Source of the DNA: Sipunculus nudus
Lineage: Eukaryota > Annelida > Sipuncula > Golfingiida > Sipunculidae
Direction: 5' to 3'
Assembly: GCA_026874595.1 (NCBI GenBank)
Contig: CM049316.1
Location: 37,621,695-37,685,694 of the forward strand
DNA length: 64,000 bases
Made by a program: the position numbers and the translations under genes. Positions 47,362 to 58,315 of the stretch are shown piece by piece; the stretch's first letter is position 1, and each line of letters opens with the position of its first letter. Below the pieces are notes generated by a model, which did not search any database, had not been told where the DNA came from, and was given only the letters and a program-made list of their open reading frames with translations.

Positions 47362-48207
47362 GTGAAAACACGTTACTAACTCATTTTTTTTCAAATCAAT
47401 TTTCACGCACGCATGGATATATATATATATATATATATATATTATCGCTATATAACTCCCCTGCTAACGAGGGGATGGGACGCTTAATGATGTCTACACG
47501 ATGTTTCAGCTACACCATGTGAATCAAGGACACAGCAGCAACCGATGATTTCCAATGTTTAATCCTTCATTACTAACATGCTTTATTTCACATTCACAGT
47601 CTCTTGTCAAGACATCATTATTGAACATAACAGTTACAAGATGTACCATAGGGAGTCAGATGGCTGCGTTTGGCTTCACTGTAACACTACTGACTGGTTC
47701 AGCGCCAGAAAGGCGTGCTGGCAGCAAGGTGGGGAACTGGCTCTGCTGGGGAAACAAGAGCTCGGAAAGGTGGCCCAACAGACACATGAACGATGTTCCA
47801 ATATGGCCTACTGGACCGGCTTTAGAAATTATAGATGGCGCTGGTTGCACACGGACAAGGGTGAGGAAAACACAAGACAACTTCAGAGGTCTAGTAGTAC
47901 TTTTAAGGTGTCAAATAAATTTACTTGAACTAACTGTGGTAGCACGCTTCACCTCTGTGGCCACGTATCGGAAAAGAAACATTTTCGGTGTTCTACTGTC
48001 GGGAAAGATACCTAACGTGTCCTAAGGAGTCATTTCCCATGTTTGCTAATAAACTATTAGACATTTAATTTTATTTAGCGAAGTGGAAATGCAGTGCCTA
48101 AATTCTTTCAGGAAGTGCATGAACTACGCATGAACGGATAATAGGGTAGTATATATAACTGCGACGAGCTATATTTCAACATTATATGAGAACAGTTTTG
48201 TAACTGA

Positions 48208-48266
<59 letters not shown>

Positions 48267-48664
48267 CTGTAAATAGGTACTGCAGACCGAAATATAAGTG
48301 AATTGTGGGATTTGACGCATTTACAAAGTAATGAAATCTGGGAATGTGCAGTGGTTGAGAGATTGAGGTCAAAGTTCACCTGGCGGCCAGCCAATTGTTC
48401 GGAAAGTCACCAGATGTTATGTACAAGTAAGATGCTTTTTTTTCAAATTCGTTAGCTATATTTATTTATTCATTATGTCCCATTGAAATTAAGGAATATG
48501 GACAATATTTTTATGAGCATTTTTATTATTAGTACTATTATAAAATATATTTGAACAGATTCATAAACATATTCAGTATTATTTTACAGAGACCCTAAAT
48601 GCGAATTCGATTGAAAGTGATTTTGAGGAAATGACTACAGACCTTCAGTATGCTATGCCTGCTG
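39549..48664 (+). CDS. Two-domain C-type-lectin-like protein, 6 exons, 3' end not found
   Basis: Exons 39549-39630, 44537-44740, 46266-46367, 47600-47860, 48277-48426 and 48590-48664 all join in phase 1 and give 291 residues with no stop. Order: signal peptide (MSYLTILCLLLMLCGDG), a divergent lectin-like domain over exons 2-3, a second over exons 4-5 (AR.ACWQQGGELALL, YWTGF...WRW, then W.C...NC...H..LC), then an acidic stalk (SDFEEMTTDLQ). Neither domain has EPN/QPD or WND, so calcium-dependent sugar binding is doubtful. The layout suggests a surface receptor or secreted multi-domain lectin; no membrane segment is found before 55 kb. The domain family call is good for domain 2, moderate for domain 1. 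Intron 1 (4.9 kb) contains repeat array II. Confidence 0.7.
39693..43732. repeat. Array of ~336-341-bp monomers between inverted caps (locus II)
   Basis: The left cap AGCTCAGCTGACTGAAAGTC and a long (GTCTGTCC)n run start the array. Monomers with GACTGGAC.TAGAATCTTCATT fall at 40160, 40496, 40832, 41173 and 41508. Extra left-cap copies lie inside at about 42007 and 42536. From 42940 the monomers shorten to ~165-180 bp. The right cap GTCAGCTGAGCGTCATGACCC, with CTGGGTCACTTGTTT, ends at about 43732. Each monomer holds GGTGGCGCCACC or a variant. Minus-strand open frames here are repeat by-products. Confidence 0.85.
43733..44536. other. Intron sequence before exon 2, nothing recognised
   Basis: AT-rich single-copy-looking DNA between repeat array II and exon 2. 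Open frames here show no domain and weak coding character. Confidence 0.4.
44537..44740 (+). CDS. Exon 2: first half of lectin-like domain 1
   Basis: The acceptor is TTTCACTGCAG at 44536. It encodes ESNFALALGICHDVVGPLIP and VAVWLPVRM, ending ...DEKVI+G at gtaagt. It aligns with exon 2 of the gene at 55425 through N(F/L)A...C...G..PL.P and VWLP, so the two are paralogues. Confidence 0.7.
45066..45775. repeat. Decayed DNA-transposon-like repeat
   Basis: It opens with CAGTCAAACCTCTCTAAGTG and several GTGGGCACCTC words, resembling a pogo/Tigger MITE terminus. It continues at about 45395 into the block homologous to 26150-26600. A matching right end is not visible. It lies in the intron between exons 2 and 3. 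Confidence 0.55.
46266..46367 (+). CDS. Exon 3: second half of lectin-like domain 1
   Basis: The acceptor is TTTATATAG. It encodes three cysteines in RGCLSTRDGELFGISC and LTGLCWKQ, the spacing of a lectin-domain C-terminus. Phase 1 at both ends. The donor gtcaat is weak, so the 3' border is the least certain. Confidence 0.6.
47600..47860 (+). CDS. Exon 4: first half of lectin-like domain 2
   Basis: The acceptor is CACATTCACAG. It encodes VSCQD, GCVWLHC, FSARKACWQQGGELALLGKQ and MAYWTGFRNYRWRW, the typical C-type lectin first half. It ends at a gtgagg donor in phase 1. Confidence 0.8.
48211..48263. repeat. (AT)n microsatellite
   Basis: About 53 bp of AT, ending only 13 bp before exon 5 and so occupying its branch-point region. 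Confidence 0.9.
48277..48426 (+). CDS. Exon 5: second half of lectin-like domain 2
   Basis: The acceptor is GTAAATAG. It encodes ELWDL, EIWECAVVE, FTWRPANC and HQMLC, giving the last cysteines of a lectin domain but no WND motif. It ends in phase 1 at gtaaga. Confidence 0.75.
48590..48664 (+). CDS. Exon 6: acidic stalk
   Basis: The acceptor is TATTTTACAG. It encodes about 25 residues (NSIESDFEEMTTDLQYAMPA) and ends at a perfect gtaagt in phase 1. The frame, phase and splice sites fit; there is no domain. Further exons must exist. Confidence 0.6.
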
Positions 48665-49407
48665 GTAAGTAATAATGTCAAGTATAAATATGTCAGATAT
48701 TCATGAAAACATGTAGCAGATTGTACGGGTCTTAATTCGGGGATATGAAATAAATGTGAGAATATTAAGGTTCTCAATAAGGTGTGCTCCATAATGTTAA
48801 TAGATATTTGTTCTACAAAAATATAAAAAAAAACAATAGTTTTATTTAGATCCTGTATATTGAAGGAATACATCCTTTTTATTGGATGTTGGAATAATTT
48901 ACAAAGTACCACAAATAACAACCGCCAGTAGTATATGAGTAATTAATGTAGCCTGTTAATGAGTTCTGTTCACTACTTCCTGTATTTTAATGCGGTCATA
49001 TTTTTCTTCCGTGTTCAATTCCTCCGTTTGTATTCATGTAGTTCACAGGAAAAGATAAAAAATACCAAATAAGAAAAATTAATACATTTATCGCCAATTA
49101 TATACGAATAAAGGCTTATTAGGAGTGAATAATATTATCAGGGGCGGACTGGACCACTGATACCCTGAGAATTTTCCCAGAGGGCCGATGGCATAGTTTA
49201 AAACTCACCGTGTCCTTTTTGTGTTGTATCATACTGAATATTATTTTCAAAGAGGCCCAGATCCGCTGATTTTTTATTTATGGAAATCTGAATGTAGCCA
49301 AGCATGTGGCAGTTAAGAAAGACAAAAGTATTCTGTTTGTCAGGATGCAGACGGTTTAAGGGGTTATATGGACAAAGGCAATAAGACATATGAATCACAG
49401 TCATCTT

Positions 49408-49463
<56 letters not shown>

Positions 49464-50290
49464 TATATAAACCCAATTTTACATGCTCATTGCTATAATG
49501 ACAAAAATGAGTATTAGTTCGAATTCGTTCTGAAATATAAGAATTTAATATGTTTAGTTTCACCAGTCTCCAGGGCGTGTTACTGATCCCCCGTCATTTT
49601 TTGTGTTCTTCGGAAAAATCAACATTGTTATCTTCTTAAAAAAGCAGAGATCTTTGCCGATTGAGAAGTGTTCCTTGTATTACTTAAATACTAAAAGTCA
49701 CATGATCATTAATATTGGTATCATTCTGAGTATCATGCGGTTATGACTGACGCATGCTTTTGTGCATGGGGGTTTTTGATTCATTGGGACACAGAGGTAT
49801 ACTTTTGTTTAGACATAGCAACGTATATTGCAGTTATATTGCATGTGGTTGAAAATAAAACTCGCACGCTTCTGAATATCATCTTTGACCAGGAGGAGAG
49901 AGTTTATTCCCCAGAAGGTCTATTACTATATATTACTATAAAACGACTATGCTTATATAAACAGTTAACCAACTGATAAATGTATGTAATCGGCAACGGA
50001 TACGATTACTTAAAAATCGTAGTCATTAGCAATCGATCATGAATTTTCAATATAGTTTATAGCGGTATAGTCATAATTTCGGGATGCGACCTGTGACATC
50101 CGGTTTTTAATGTGTACGCAAAATGGCAGCCCCCGTGAGAGGCAGAAATAAGGTCAAGCAAACGTATTCCAAATCTCATTATATTATCATATAACATAAT
50201 GTGTTATGAAAAAAATATTAATATAGATTTTACATAAAATAAGCCTTACTCCTGGAGGAATTCTATTTTTATTTATATTTTTCCATTAAA
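48665..50290. other. Probable further intron, nothing certain
   Basis: Contains an (AT)n tract at 49410-49471 and a GGGGCGGACTGGACC repeat word at about 49141. A weak candidate exon at 49795 is discussed under rejected items. No other coding signal. Confidence 0.4.
49410..49471. repeat. (AT)n microsatellite
   Basis: About 60 bp of alternating AT. Confidence 0.95.
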
Positions 50291-50299
50291 ACATGAGGT

Positions 50300-53035
50300 C
50301 GTGTGATTTGTTCAACAACTGTTGGCACATCTATGAGCACTGTCAACTCGGCACACACTGGTAAAATCCCTGTGACTAAAAATTCTAGATCTCAGTTAAA
50401 GCACATTATTTCTGCCACTGTCAGTCCCAAACTTCCAGCAGAGAATAAAAACATCATGCATTACTAGATCTGAGTTTTTGATAAAATTCAGTCCATGATG
50501 TCACATGTGCACCAGCCAATCAAAGCAGGGCAAGTTCTGGGATCTGGATGAAATCCATTCACACAACAAACGCACGTGGAATAGGTTTACCTACCCATAA
50601 ATCATCAGGATAACCATGATGAAATGATTAATGCACCAATAACAGCAGATGAGCTTGAAAATGTAAAAAAAAAAAAAAAAAAAAATGGCAAAGCATGTGG
50701 ACATGACAACATTTTAAATGAATTTATTAAGACAGCATCTAAAAATCTTCTGCCAGTGCTAGTCAAACCCTTCAACACAGTCCAAGATGATGGACACATT
50801 CCTGAACAGTGGCTTATCGGTTTGATAAAACCAATTTATAAGAATAAAGGGGACCCGGCTGATCGTGATAGTTGTAGGAGAATAACCCTAATGAGCTGCA
50901 TGGGAAAGCTTTTAACGAGCATACGCAACAACAGACATCCTAAATTTACAGAATTATCAGATCTTTTTAAAGAAAACCAAGATGGATAAAGGAAAGCTAG
51001 GATACAGCACCACTTCATGATCAAATATTGCTACTGAAATACAATAGAGTTGTTCATAGGAAGTGGTAAAACCCTTTATTGTGATTTCATTGGCTATCCT
51101 AAAGCATTCGATACCGTGTGGCGAGCTGCACTGTGGCAGAATTTGAAGGAGGCAGGTGTCAATGAAAAAAAAAATACAGAGTCATAGTCAATATGTAGAG
51201 ATACAGAAAGTCTTTTATTTACACACAAGGGAATACGTCTGATTATTCCAGATATCAAGCTGAATTAAGGCAAGGAGAAAACCTGTCGCCTCTGCTCTTC
51301 TCGATTTTTATCAATGAACTAGTAGATTTCCTACTAAAAAAGGATGCGACCCGGCGTAAATGACTGATGATTTAAATGAGATGTGGATGAGACTGCTGGT
51401 GATACTGTATGCTGATGATAAAGTAGTGCTCGCGGACTCTCCTGGTAAAGCCTGGACACAATAAAAGAGTATTGTTGAATTTAACCATAAATAATGACAG
51501 ATAAAAATGGCAATTTTCTCTATGAATAAAATCAATAAAAGCTCACACCAATTTAAAAAAGGAAATGAGAAAATTGAGAACCACTTAAAATATCAGGGGG
51601 TCATCTTCAACTCTAAACTGTGAAGATTACACAAGCAATAAAGGATGCACATGACATCGGGCAAATCGTGTCGTGTTGTGTATAGTATGTATAAAAGTGC
51701 CTTTCACTTAACCTACTAGTTGACTTTCTGATGGATGTGTTTGTTAAGATGGTAATCCTAATATTCTCTACGGATGTGAAATTTGGGGCTTTGAAAATTT
51801 AGCAGTTTTGAAAAAAAAATTCACTTAAAATTTTGCGAAATGGTTTTAAAAAGTAATAAATCAACACAGGGTGCAATGGTGTATGGGGAATAATGGAGAT
51901 ACCCCATGTAAGTGTGTGTTAAGAAAAGAATAGTAAATTTTTAGTGCACAATTTTTGGGTTATCACTGGGAAAGAAGAAAAACTAAGTCATAGTGTTTAT
52001 AAAATATGCTTGTCAAAACTCACAATCATTACAAAGTCAACCGAATTGATAACAGATATTAGAAAGATATTAAATGACTATGGCTTTGTTGATTGTTACC
52101 TAGCAAATGGGCTCCAGCCCTCCTATGTAGAGGCAGTATTATACGGGAACATGGTTGATCAAATCCCGACAGGACTGGTCCTCAACGATACAGAACAGCT
52201 CAAATTGTAGCTCCCTATACAAACATATCAAAACTTCTTTTTACTGTGAAGAATATCTAGTAAACCTACAAAAATAGTTAAGACTTGCTTTAAAGAAGAT
52301 AAATCTAGTTGGGTAAAGATTTACTAACATACGAAGCTGTTGCGAAACACTTGAGACCTATGGAATAATCCACCAAACCTCTTTGGGGCCAAGGCGCTTA
52401 ACGGGCAAAAAAATGCACGGGTGTAGTATGTCTGTGTGTCGGGCACAAGCAATGTGTTGTAAACACACACAGCAGAACCTAGGGAAAAGCTACGTCATGA
52501 TTCATACAAACGCACTTGAAAACGACGAAATAGCCATTGAAAATGACGACGTATTACACCGGAGCCACTTATCCTGTTGCCACACCAGGTTATGAAAATA
52601 ACGTTCAGGGTGAACTGTAATAAATAATATTCCAGATACAAGATTTTCTAGAGGATATGAACTAAATAATATAATAATAATAAACAGCTGATTTCTATGC
52701 AACTAAAGAATGCTTCTTCAAGTAAATTAAGGTTATCCAACCATAAACTACCAATAGAATAGCACAGACACCGAATTATAAACAGATAGGAAAATATATT
52801 TAATAAATGTCGCAGAATTGAAATTGGTGATGATTATCACAGCTTAATTACATATACAAATGAAGAAATAGCAATTCTACATGAAAAATACATTCCTAAG
52901 CTCGTCCAGCTGGTTTACAGTGAAGGGAAACTACTGAGAAAATGTGCCAGATTTGTAGCTGAAATACTTAGAAAGTTTTTAACTAACTGGTATATATACT
53001 TACAACTTGCATTATAGAGAATTAGGTTGCAGCAA
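50300..53035 (+). mobile_element. Decayed LINE with reverse transcriptase remnants
   Basis: The reading frame is broken many times but family blocks appear in order. These are DAPI-like NAPITADELENV and NGKACGHDNILNEFIK (50624-50740), PIYKNKGDPADRDSCRRITL (about 50830-50890), LYCDFIGYPKAFDTVWRAALW (about 51078), QGENLSPLLFSIFINEL (about 51270), the catalytic ILYADD (about 51400), ILYGCEIWGFENL (about 51760) and EIGDDYH...EKYIPK (about 52820). This is the order of a Jockey/I-type LINE ORF2 from the reverse transcriptase to the C-terminus. A 21-base A run at 50668 interrupts the coding part. No endonuclease is seen. Ends are approximate. Confidence 0.85.
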
Positions 53036-53091
53036 CACTTCATATTATTTATCACTATTATAGTATAAGAACATGTATATCAGTTAAGGTA

Positions 53092-53698
53092 GTATCTCAC
53101 TGGGCTGCGACAGCTTGCGACTAGTTAGAGACACGACAATTGCGAGAAAATATGCGAATTAGCGACAATATTCACTTGCGATCACACTGAATTGTATTTA
53201 CGACATGTTTGCGAACATCGTAGGAGTGTTTGGCCCAAAATTCGGCTATAGTTCGTATACCCGTCGTGCGAATGTCGTGCTATGTTCACAAGACATTTGC
53301 ATGACGTTTGCGAAATATTCGTAAGACAATTCGCGACTAGAATGTCAGATTCTCATTTTTATCTGCAAATATTCGCAATATAGTTGCATAGGTCGCAAAC
53401 CCCTCTCAAAGTTGTCTCGCAGTTCTCGCACTTCCTGACTCGCGGAAACTTACTTGAGAATAGTTCGCGACATGTTTGAGACGGGTCTGAGACACTAGCG
53501 ACGCCTCTGCGACTATTTTGCGAGAAATTTTGTTTTGCGGTTTTTTTTAACATGTTCAAAATTTGTGCTATAACAGCGACACTTTGCGAATCACGCGAGA
53601 AAATTGAGAACCGACGCGAATGGTCTAAGACACTTTTAAGACTCTCTGGCGAATGCATTCACCATTTGTCGCAAAGCTGTCGCAGCCCAGTGAGATAC
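53092..53698. mobile_element. 607-bp MITE with ~30-bp terminal inverted repeats
   Basis: The left end GTATCTCACTGGGCTGCGAC continues AGCTTGCGAC; the right end reversed and complemented is the same apart from one extra T. The interior is rich in GCGAC/GTCGC words in both directions. I see no clear target-site duplication. No coding capacity. Confidence 0.85.
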
Positions 53699-53849
53699 AG
53701 GCTTTACGTTGTAGACAGCTCAGTCTGGGGGCGATTCATTAGTAATGTACCTAGTTGTTTAGTAAGTGAAAATAAAAAAAATGCATTTCTGTGAGACCGA
53801 AGCAATACTGTAATAGCGTACAATGTAATATCCCAGTCTTGTTTTATAT

Positions 53850-53853
53850 TTCC

Positions 53854-53895
<42 letters not shown>
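53850..53895. repeat. (AT)n microsatellite
   Basis: About 45 bp of AT directly followed by a partial ~340-bp monomer. Confidence 0.9.
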
Positions 53896-53898
<3 letters not shown>

Positions 53899-54600
53899 TC
53901 ATCAGTTTCTGCAGACAAGTGGCGCAACCTGAATTTTTTCGATTTTTTCTCTATTTTTGAGACTTTAAAAGATGGGGTCATCTGTTAACGGGGCACAAAT
54001 CATAAAGACTGGGACCTAGAATCTTCTTTCATGACATGAAGGCAGGCCCATAAAAAGACTCCTTGGAAACCTAAAATTAGTTCTCTGTTACCCATAACCT
54101 CTGAGCTTTGGGGTTCGATGTAACCCTCCCCCCTCGAGAATAATGGAAAATTTGATACAAAAGCTCAAGTATCTGAACAACTAATGTATTGATCGCCATG
54201 ATTCTTTGCATGCATATTCATCATGGAGTGTTTCATCAGTTCCTGGAGACTGGTGGTGTCACCTGTATCTTTTTTTTAATGTTAACGTATTTCTTGTCTA
54301 TTTTTGAGAACTTCAAGCGGTTAGGTCATGGTGACCTTTATTTTGCGAATTAGGGGACAAAACATGATTTTTAAGCACTCAGTGAGTCAGATAGGCCACA
54401 AATTGTGGCCTAGAATCCTCATGCATCACTCTTAAAGGGAGGTTCATTTAAATACCCTTGGAAACCTGAAATGATATCACTGTGACCTATTTTCTGCACG
54501 CTGTGTTAAAAAAAAACATGATTTTAACACTCTGTTATAGATGGGCACAAATGGTAGCAGCTGGATTAAGAAAAAGGGCCCTGGAACTTTTATCTAAGGT
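53896..54600. repeat. Partial copies of the ~340-bp monomer family (locus III)
   Basis: It begins mid-monomer with TTTCATCAGTTTCTGCAGAC, and holds CTGTTAACGGGGCACAAATC, CCTAGAATCTTCTTTC and a second degraded unit to about 54600. No caps are visible, so it is a fragment. Confidence 0.75.
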
Positions 54601-55424
54601 CTATTGGCATAATGCATGGTTTTGAGCAATCTGGGAGTCACTCTCTGTTCGCTAACATTATTAAGAATCAGGAAGTACGACCGCAAGAGTAAACTGCAAT
54701 GTTTCCATAAGACAGTAGGCCAGATATATTTAAGATTTGACGAATATAAGATATTCTATCATCTTGGGGAAAATACCAGGATAAAGGAAGACTCCAGGCT
54801 GAAAAATATTCATCATAATAAACATAATAAAGATTATATACGCGTATGGACAGCTGAATACTGCATCCAAGTCAATTTGCAAGTACTGTTATGCAAAATG
54901 GTAAATAATTTATCTTGCAATTGGGTCGTTAAATACTTACCCTCCTATTTACGATATGGCCTTATGATTCAGGCGTTTGACCTCGGGGCTGAAAAAAGTT
55001 TATATTTGTTTGTACTGCCGATTTAGAATATATGCCACGGGGTAGTTGACATCTAGATTAGATAGTTGCCTCAGTGTAGGTATGTGCTCTGTATATTTGA
55101 AATTGTACATGTCCAGCTCAATTGTGTGTTGATTAGGCTTAATGCCATATGCCGGGCGTCTGCTTATTACGCAGAGTGCTACTGATTACACATGATATTT
55201 CTATATGACATATATACATGACATATGAAATATAAAAATGAGATAAATTAGTGTTTAGACTTAGAAATACGGACTAACATCCTTCTCGTAATGAACAATA
55301 TACGATAGAAGCTTGTGCGGCCGTGTTTTCGCTCAGAATTCTGCTTACGTCATTACGACACAGCTTTGGATCATTTATGCCAAGTACAGCGATCATAGGT
55401 CGTTTTCTCTTTGTGTCGGACACA
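54601..55424. other. Intergenic, one unassigned open frame
   Basis: A 136-residue open frame (54616-55026) begins in repeat-derived DNA and matches no family I know. I do not count it as a gene. The remainder is the upstream flank of the gene at 55425. Confidence 0.35.
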
Positions 55425-55515
55425 ATGACATTCCTCAACGGACGGATGTTCATTCTTTTATTTCTTTTGCCGGGGAAAGTTTACCAGGAAATATCATCAG
55501 TACCCGGATATAATG
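55425..55515 (+). CDS. Exon 1: signal peptide
   Basis: ATG at 55425, or at 55446 in the same frame, precedes a strongly hydrophobic leader. Phase 1 donor gtgagt. Confidence 0.65.
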
Positions 55516-56350
55516 GTGAGTTTCACCCTTTTTTATACAAAGTCCTTTATCTTGAATTTAAGCATTTTTAAAAAATGAAATTTAATACATCCTAGATTTA
55601 TTAATGGTCGTTTTTTTATAAGAACCTGAAAGTCAAATACAAATAGCCAGTAATCCTTAGATTGTTGTAGAGATACTTATCAACAGAAAGCTTAAAGTAC
55701 TCGGTATTGAAAAGTGTTTTTGCAAGTGTTTAAAATACCTAGGTAAAATTAAATACCAATCTTTACCTTGAGTTAAACATGGTCCTTCAAACTCGCCAGG
55801 AAACATATCTGTAAAAAATATCGTGAACAAAACCTGGTTGACTGAGTGCAGGAACAGAGCTAAGAGGAAAATGATAAAGTGATATTGCTGTCACACATGG
55901 GGCCTTGAGATTTGATTGGCAAAACGCTCGGCTCTATCCGCTGACGACCTTGTTCGATGAGAGTAGGTTGTTGTTGCCCGTCCAAGACCTGTGGTTTTCT
56001 CAGCTTCTCCCGTTTCCTCTACATCTGTAGACTACCGAATTCCATAATCTGAGACATCGTATTTGTTATAATAACTAGTTGTACAATCCATGTTAAGTAA
56101 ATTTTAGTATACATTTTTATCGCACACGGACGTACTCTTTTTCTGTTTCAAATAGATGTGTGGGTTACCTCACCTGGTAACTTGGCCACAGTTACTGCGG
56201 AGTGCAGAAGAAAAGGACTTGTGCCCTTACAGCCAAAGAGTCCATCACTAATCGAGGCCCTTTTGGAAAATTCATCACATGAATCTGTTTGGCTTCCAAT
56301 TCTTAAAGTAGAACTCGATCAAGCCGAAGGATATGATGGGACGAGAAACG
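55425..56350 (+). CDS. Paralogue of the two-domain lectin-like gene, first 2 exons
   Basis: Exon 1 (55425-55515) encodes the leader MFILLFLLPGKVYQ and ends at gtgagt in phase 1. Exon 2 (56156-56350), after TTTCAAATAG, encodes PGNLATVTAECRRKGLVPLQ and ESVWLPILKV, then ends at gtgagt in phase 1. The two exons together have the same length (286 nt) as exons 1-2 of the gene at 39549 and align with them, so this is a tandem paralogue holding the first half of a lectin-like domain. The second-half exon is not found before the window ends; the gene may be truncated, or have a long intron. Confidence 0.65.
56156..56350 (+). CDS. Exon 2: first half of lectin-like domain
   Basis: A 65-residue exon with one cysteine and the VWLP core, bounded by an AG acceptor and a gtgagt donor, phase 1 at both ends. 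Related to 44537-44740. Confidence 0.65.
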
Positions 56351-56985
56351 GTGAGTTAAGTTCTGCTAATTTTACAGCATTTAATATTAAAACAATTAGG
56401 ATTATTAAACTAACATTGCCATTTAATATTTGTCTATAAGGGCTGCACAATATTATCGATATCTCGGTATATCGCAATACGGTGATTTGCTTATTGGGTA
56501 TCGCGATACAGTTTTCATATATCGATATTTTCCGATATTTTGCTCAACGTGCCTATACCTGAATTTTTGGTCGGAAAATTACGTTTATGTTATAAATTAA
56601 GACACCTGAATGGGTTGGGATAAATAACAGCCTTATGATAGCCGCTACAATGTTTAAGACGTTTAGTAGAAAATGTTCAAGTTGGCCTGGTAAACCATGG
56701 ATTAAGGTCCGTCAAAGGAAATATGCATGTTTGCTCAATGTCCTATTGGTATGCGAGAATATTCCCCTTCACAAAACAGAAAGAACACTGTCATAAAAAT
56801 GAGTCATTCGTTAATATTCTATTCCACATCTTACGATAGCTGCATAAAGATCAATTGTCAATTAATGGCGTAGCTGTGTTAGTCTGTAGTCGAAATGAAG
56901 GTAGACGCCTTAAAGATAGACAAAGTAAATATGTAATAAATAAGTTAGTCTATCTAAAGGGTGTTACTCTTACTCCCTACCTTCA

Positions 56986-56987
56986 AT

Positions 56988-57046
<59 letters not shown>
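56986..57046. repeat. (AT)n microsatellite
   Basis: About 60 bp of AT ending directly at TGTGGTAAAAC, the left edge of a GC-richer block. Confidence 0.9.
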
Positions 57047-57048
<2 letters not shown>

Positions 57049-57760
57049 GGTAAAACTGGACTTACCAGTATTCTTCTTTGGGATGGCCTAGCTGGTAACA
57101 AAAAGTGGTAGAAGTCTTGTACGAAGAATTCACTGTCTGGTTCACAGAATAAGCACTGTTCAGTCAAGTCTCTAAAGGGTTGCTCGACCGTAATCGGAAA
57201 AACAAACCTTCGCTGAGACTGTATGACTGAAACTGATCCCGATCCTTACTTTCACAGGGCTATATTATCCACGGGGAACTACCCCGACTAAGGGGACCAT
57301 CTCCACATAGTGGAACGATCCCAGCCTGCCTGTTGAGTTTACTACACTACCTCCCTCCGGGCTGTCTTCGTCCTCGAGACAGCTTCTGGAAGAATATCAG
57401 GTGCGAAACAGGGAGGAAGTGTTTTCGGGTGACACATCACGAAAGTCCACAACGAAACGGGTTAAGACCCGTAAGAGAGACCGTTAGACGGCTTAACCTT
57501 GTCTTCTGGCTAGCTGACGCTTGAGCCGGTAGACCTCCTGGTGCAGTTCGACGTTCTCCACTGCCAGCGCTAGCGCCCACTCTTGCCAGTCGACCTCATT
57601 ACTTGCGGGTTCTGCACCTTCTCTGCTGGTACGTGTGAGGGACATACTTCCTGATCGTGGGGCCCGGGTGACGGGACTTGACGACTAGCGACAGCTTGTC
57701 ACCCCAAACGTCGATTTTAGATGAACTGGAGACGATGGGGTGACAGTACAAGCTATTGGG
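57047..57760. repeat. GC-richer block, probable LTR-retroelement remnant
   Basis: It starts with TG next to an (AT)n tract and differs in base composition from its surroundings. On the minus strand, 57645-57493 is a 50-residue open frame (MSLTRTSREGAEPASN...) ending in a leucine-zipper-like ENVELHQEVYRLKRQLARR, which resembles the N-terminus of some gag proteins. A 10-bp inverted repeat TGTCACCCCA / TGGGGTGACA lies at 57697-57745. No second LTR is demonstrable. Confidence 0.35.
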
Positions 57761-58029
57761 TTCGCATCAATTCTAGTATGTGCAGATGTGCACGCCATTT
57801 CTGACACTACTTTTTCATTTTCATCTACTTCTCGAACTGCCATTTTCCTGAGTTAAGACAAAAAGTAACGTTATTCTGTTGGGGAAAATAATAATTATTA
57901 CATCCACGGTTTACTTACGTGTATTCGTGCAGCAGTTTTTAATACCGAGGCTGGTTTTACTCGAAAAACTCGTCTCCACGTCTGTCAGCGGGAGAATCAT
58001 AACTTCCGGTAGGGGATTTCCAAACGGCT

Positions 58030-58285
58030 ATGTGTAAAACTCGGAAGTCCGAAGTCGGAAGCAAGGATTTTTTTAAAAATAAAGCAATGTTCGAAGCATA
58101 ATTAAAATGTTACTACATCAATAGAAAGTACCATTTCATTTTTATTGATAGAATAAGATCTTTTCTATCATTATGTAAAAAATCAAAGTTATCCATCGGA
58201 AGTTATAGACTATTTCTTGCTCGGTAATGCCCGGTTATGGTCCAAATAACATGTGTAAAACTCGGAAGCCAGTAATGGCTAATGC
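58030..58285 (+). repeat. Unknown interspersed repeat, copy 1
   Basis: Contains GATAGAATAAGATCTTTTC, AGTTATCCAT and GTTATAGAC...TGCTCGG, all found on the opposite strand at 61515-61805. Within this copy ATGTGTAAAACTCGGAAG occurs at both ends, about 222 bp apart. Confidence 0.65.
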
Positions 58286-58315
58286 ACTGGTCATCATGTC
58301 GTCAGCAAACGTGTC

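Noticed and set aside
47555-48025. 156-residue frame overlapping lectin exon 4
   Set aside because: It is another frame over exon 47600-47860, which encodes the conserved lectin residues.
49575-49745. Open stretch after an AG at 49574 considered as a further exon
   Set aside because: Weak acceptor and low-complexity hydrophobic/basic translation without any family pattern.
49795-49976. Possible transmembrane exon for the lectin-like gene (frame containing FCLDIATYIAVILHVV)
   Set aside because: Phase 1 would fit, but the polypyrimidine tract is poor, the hydrophobic stretch includes D and H, and no donor or paralogous exon supports it.
54616-55026. 136-residue plus-strand open frame
   Set aside because: Begins in decayed monomer sequence, has no recognisable domain, signal peptide or splice context; AT-rich random frames of this size are expected here.
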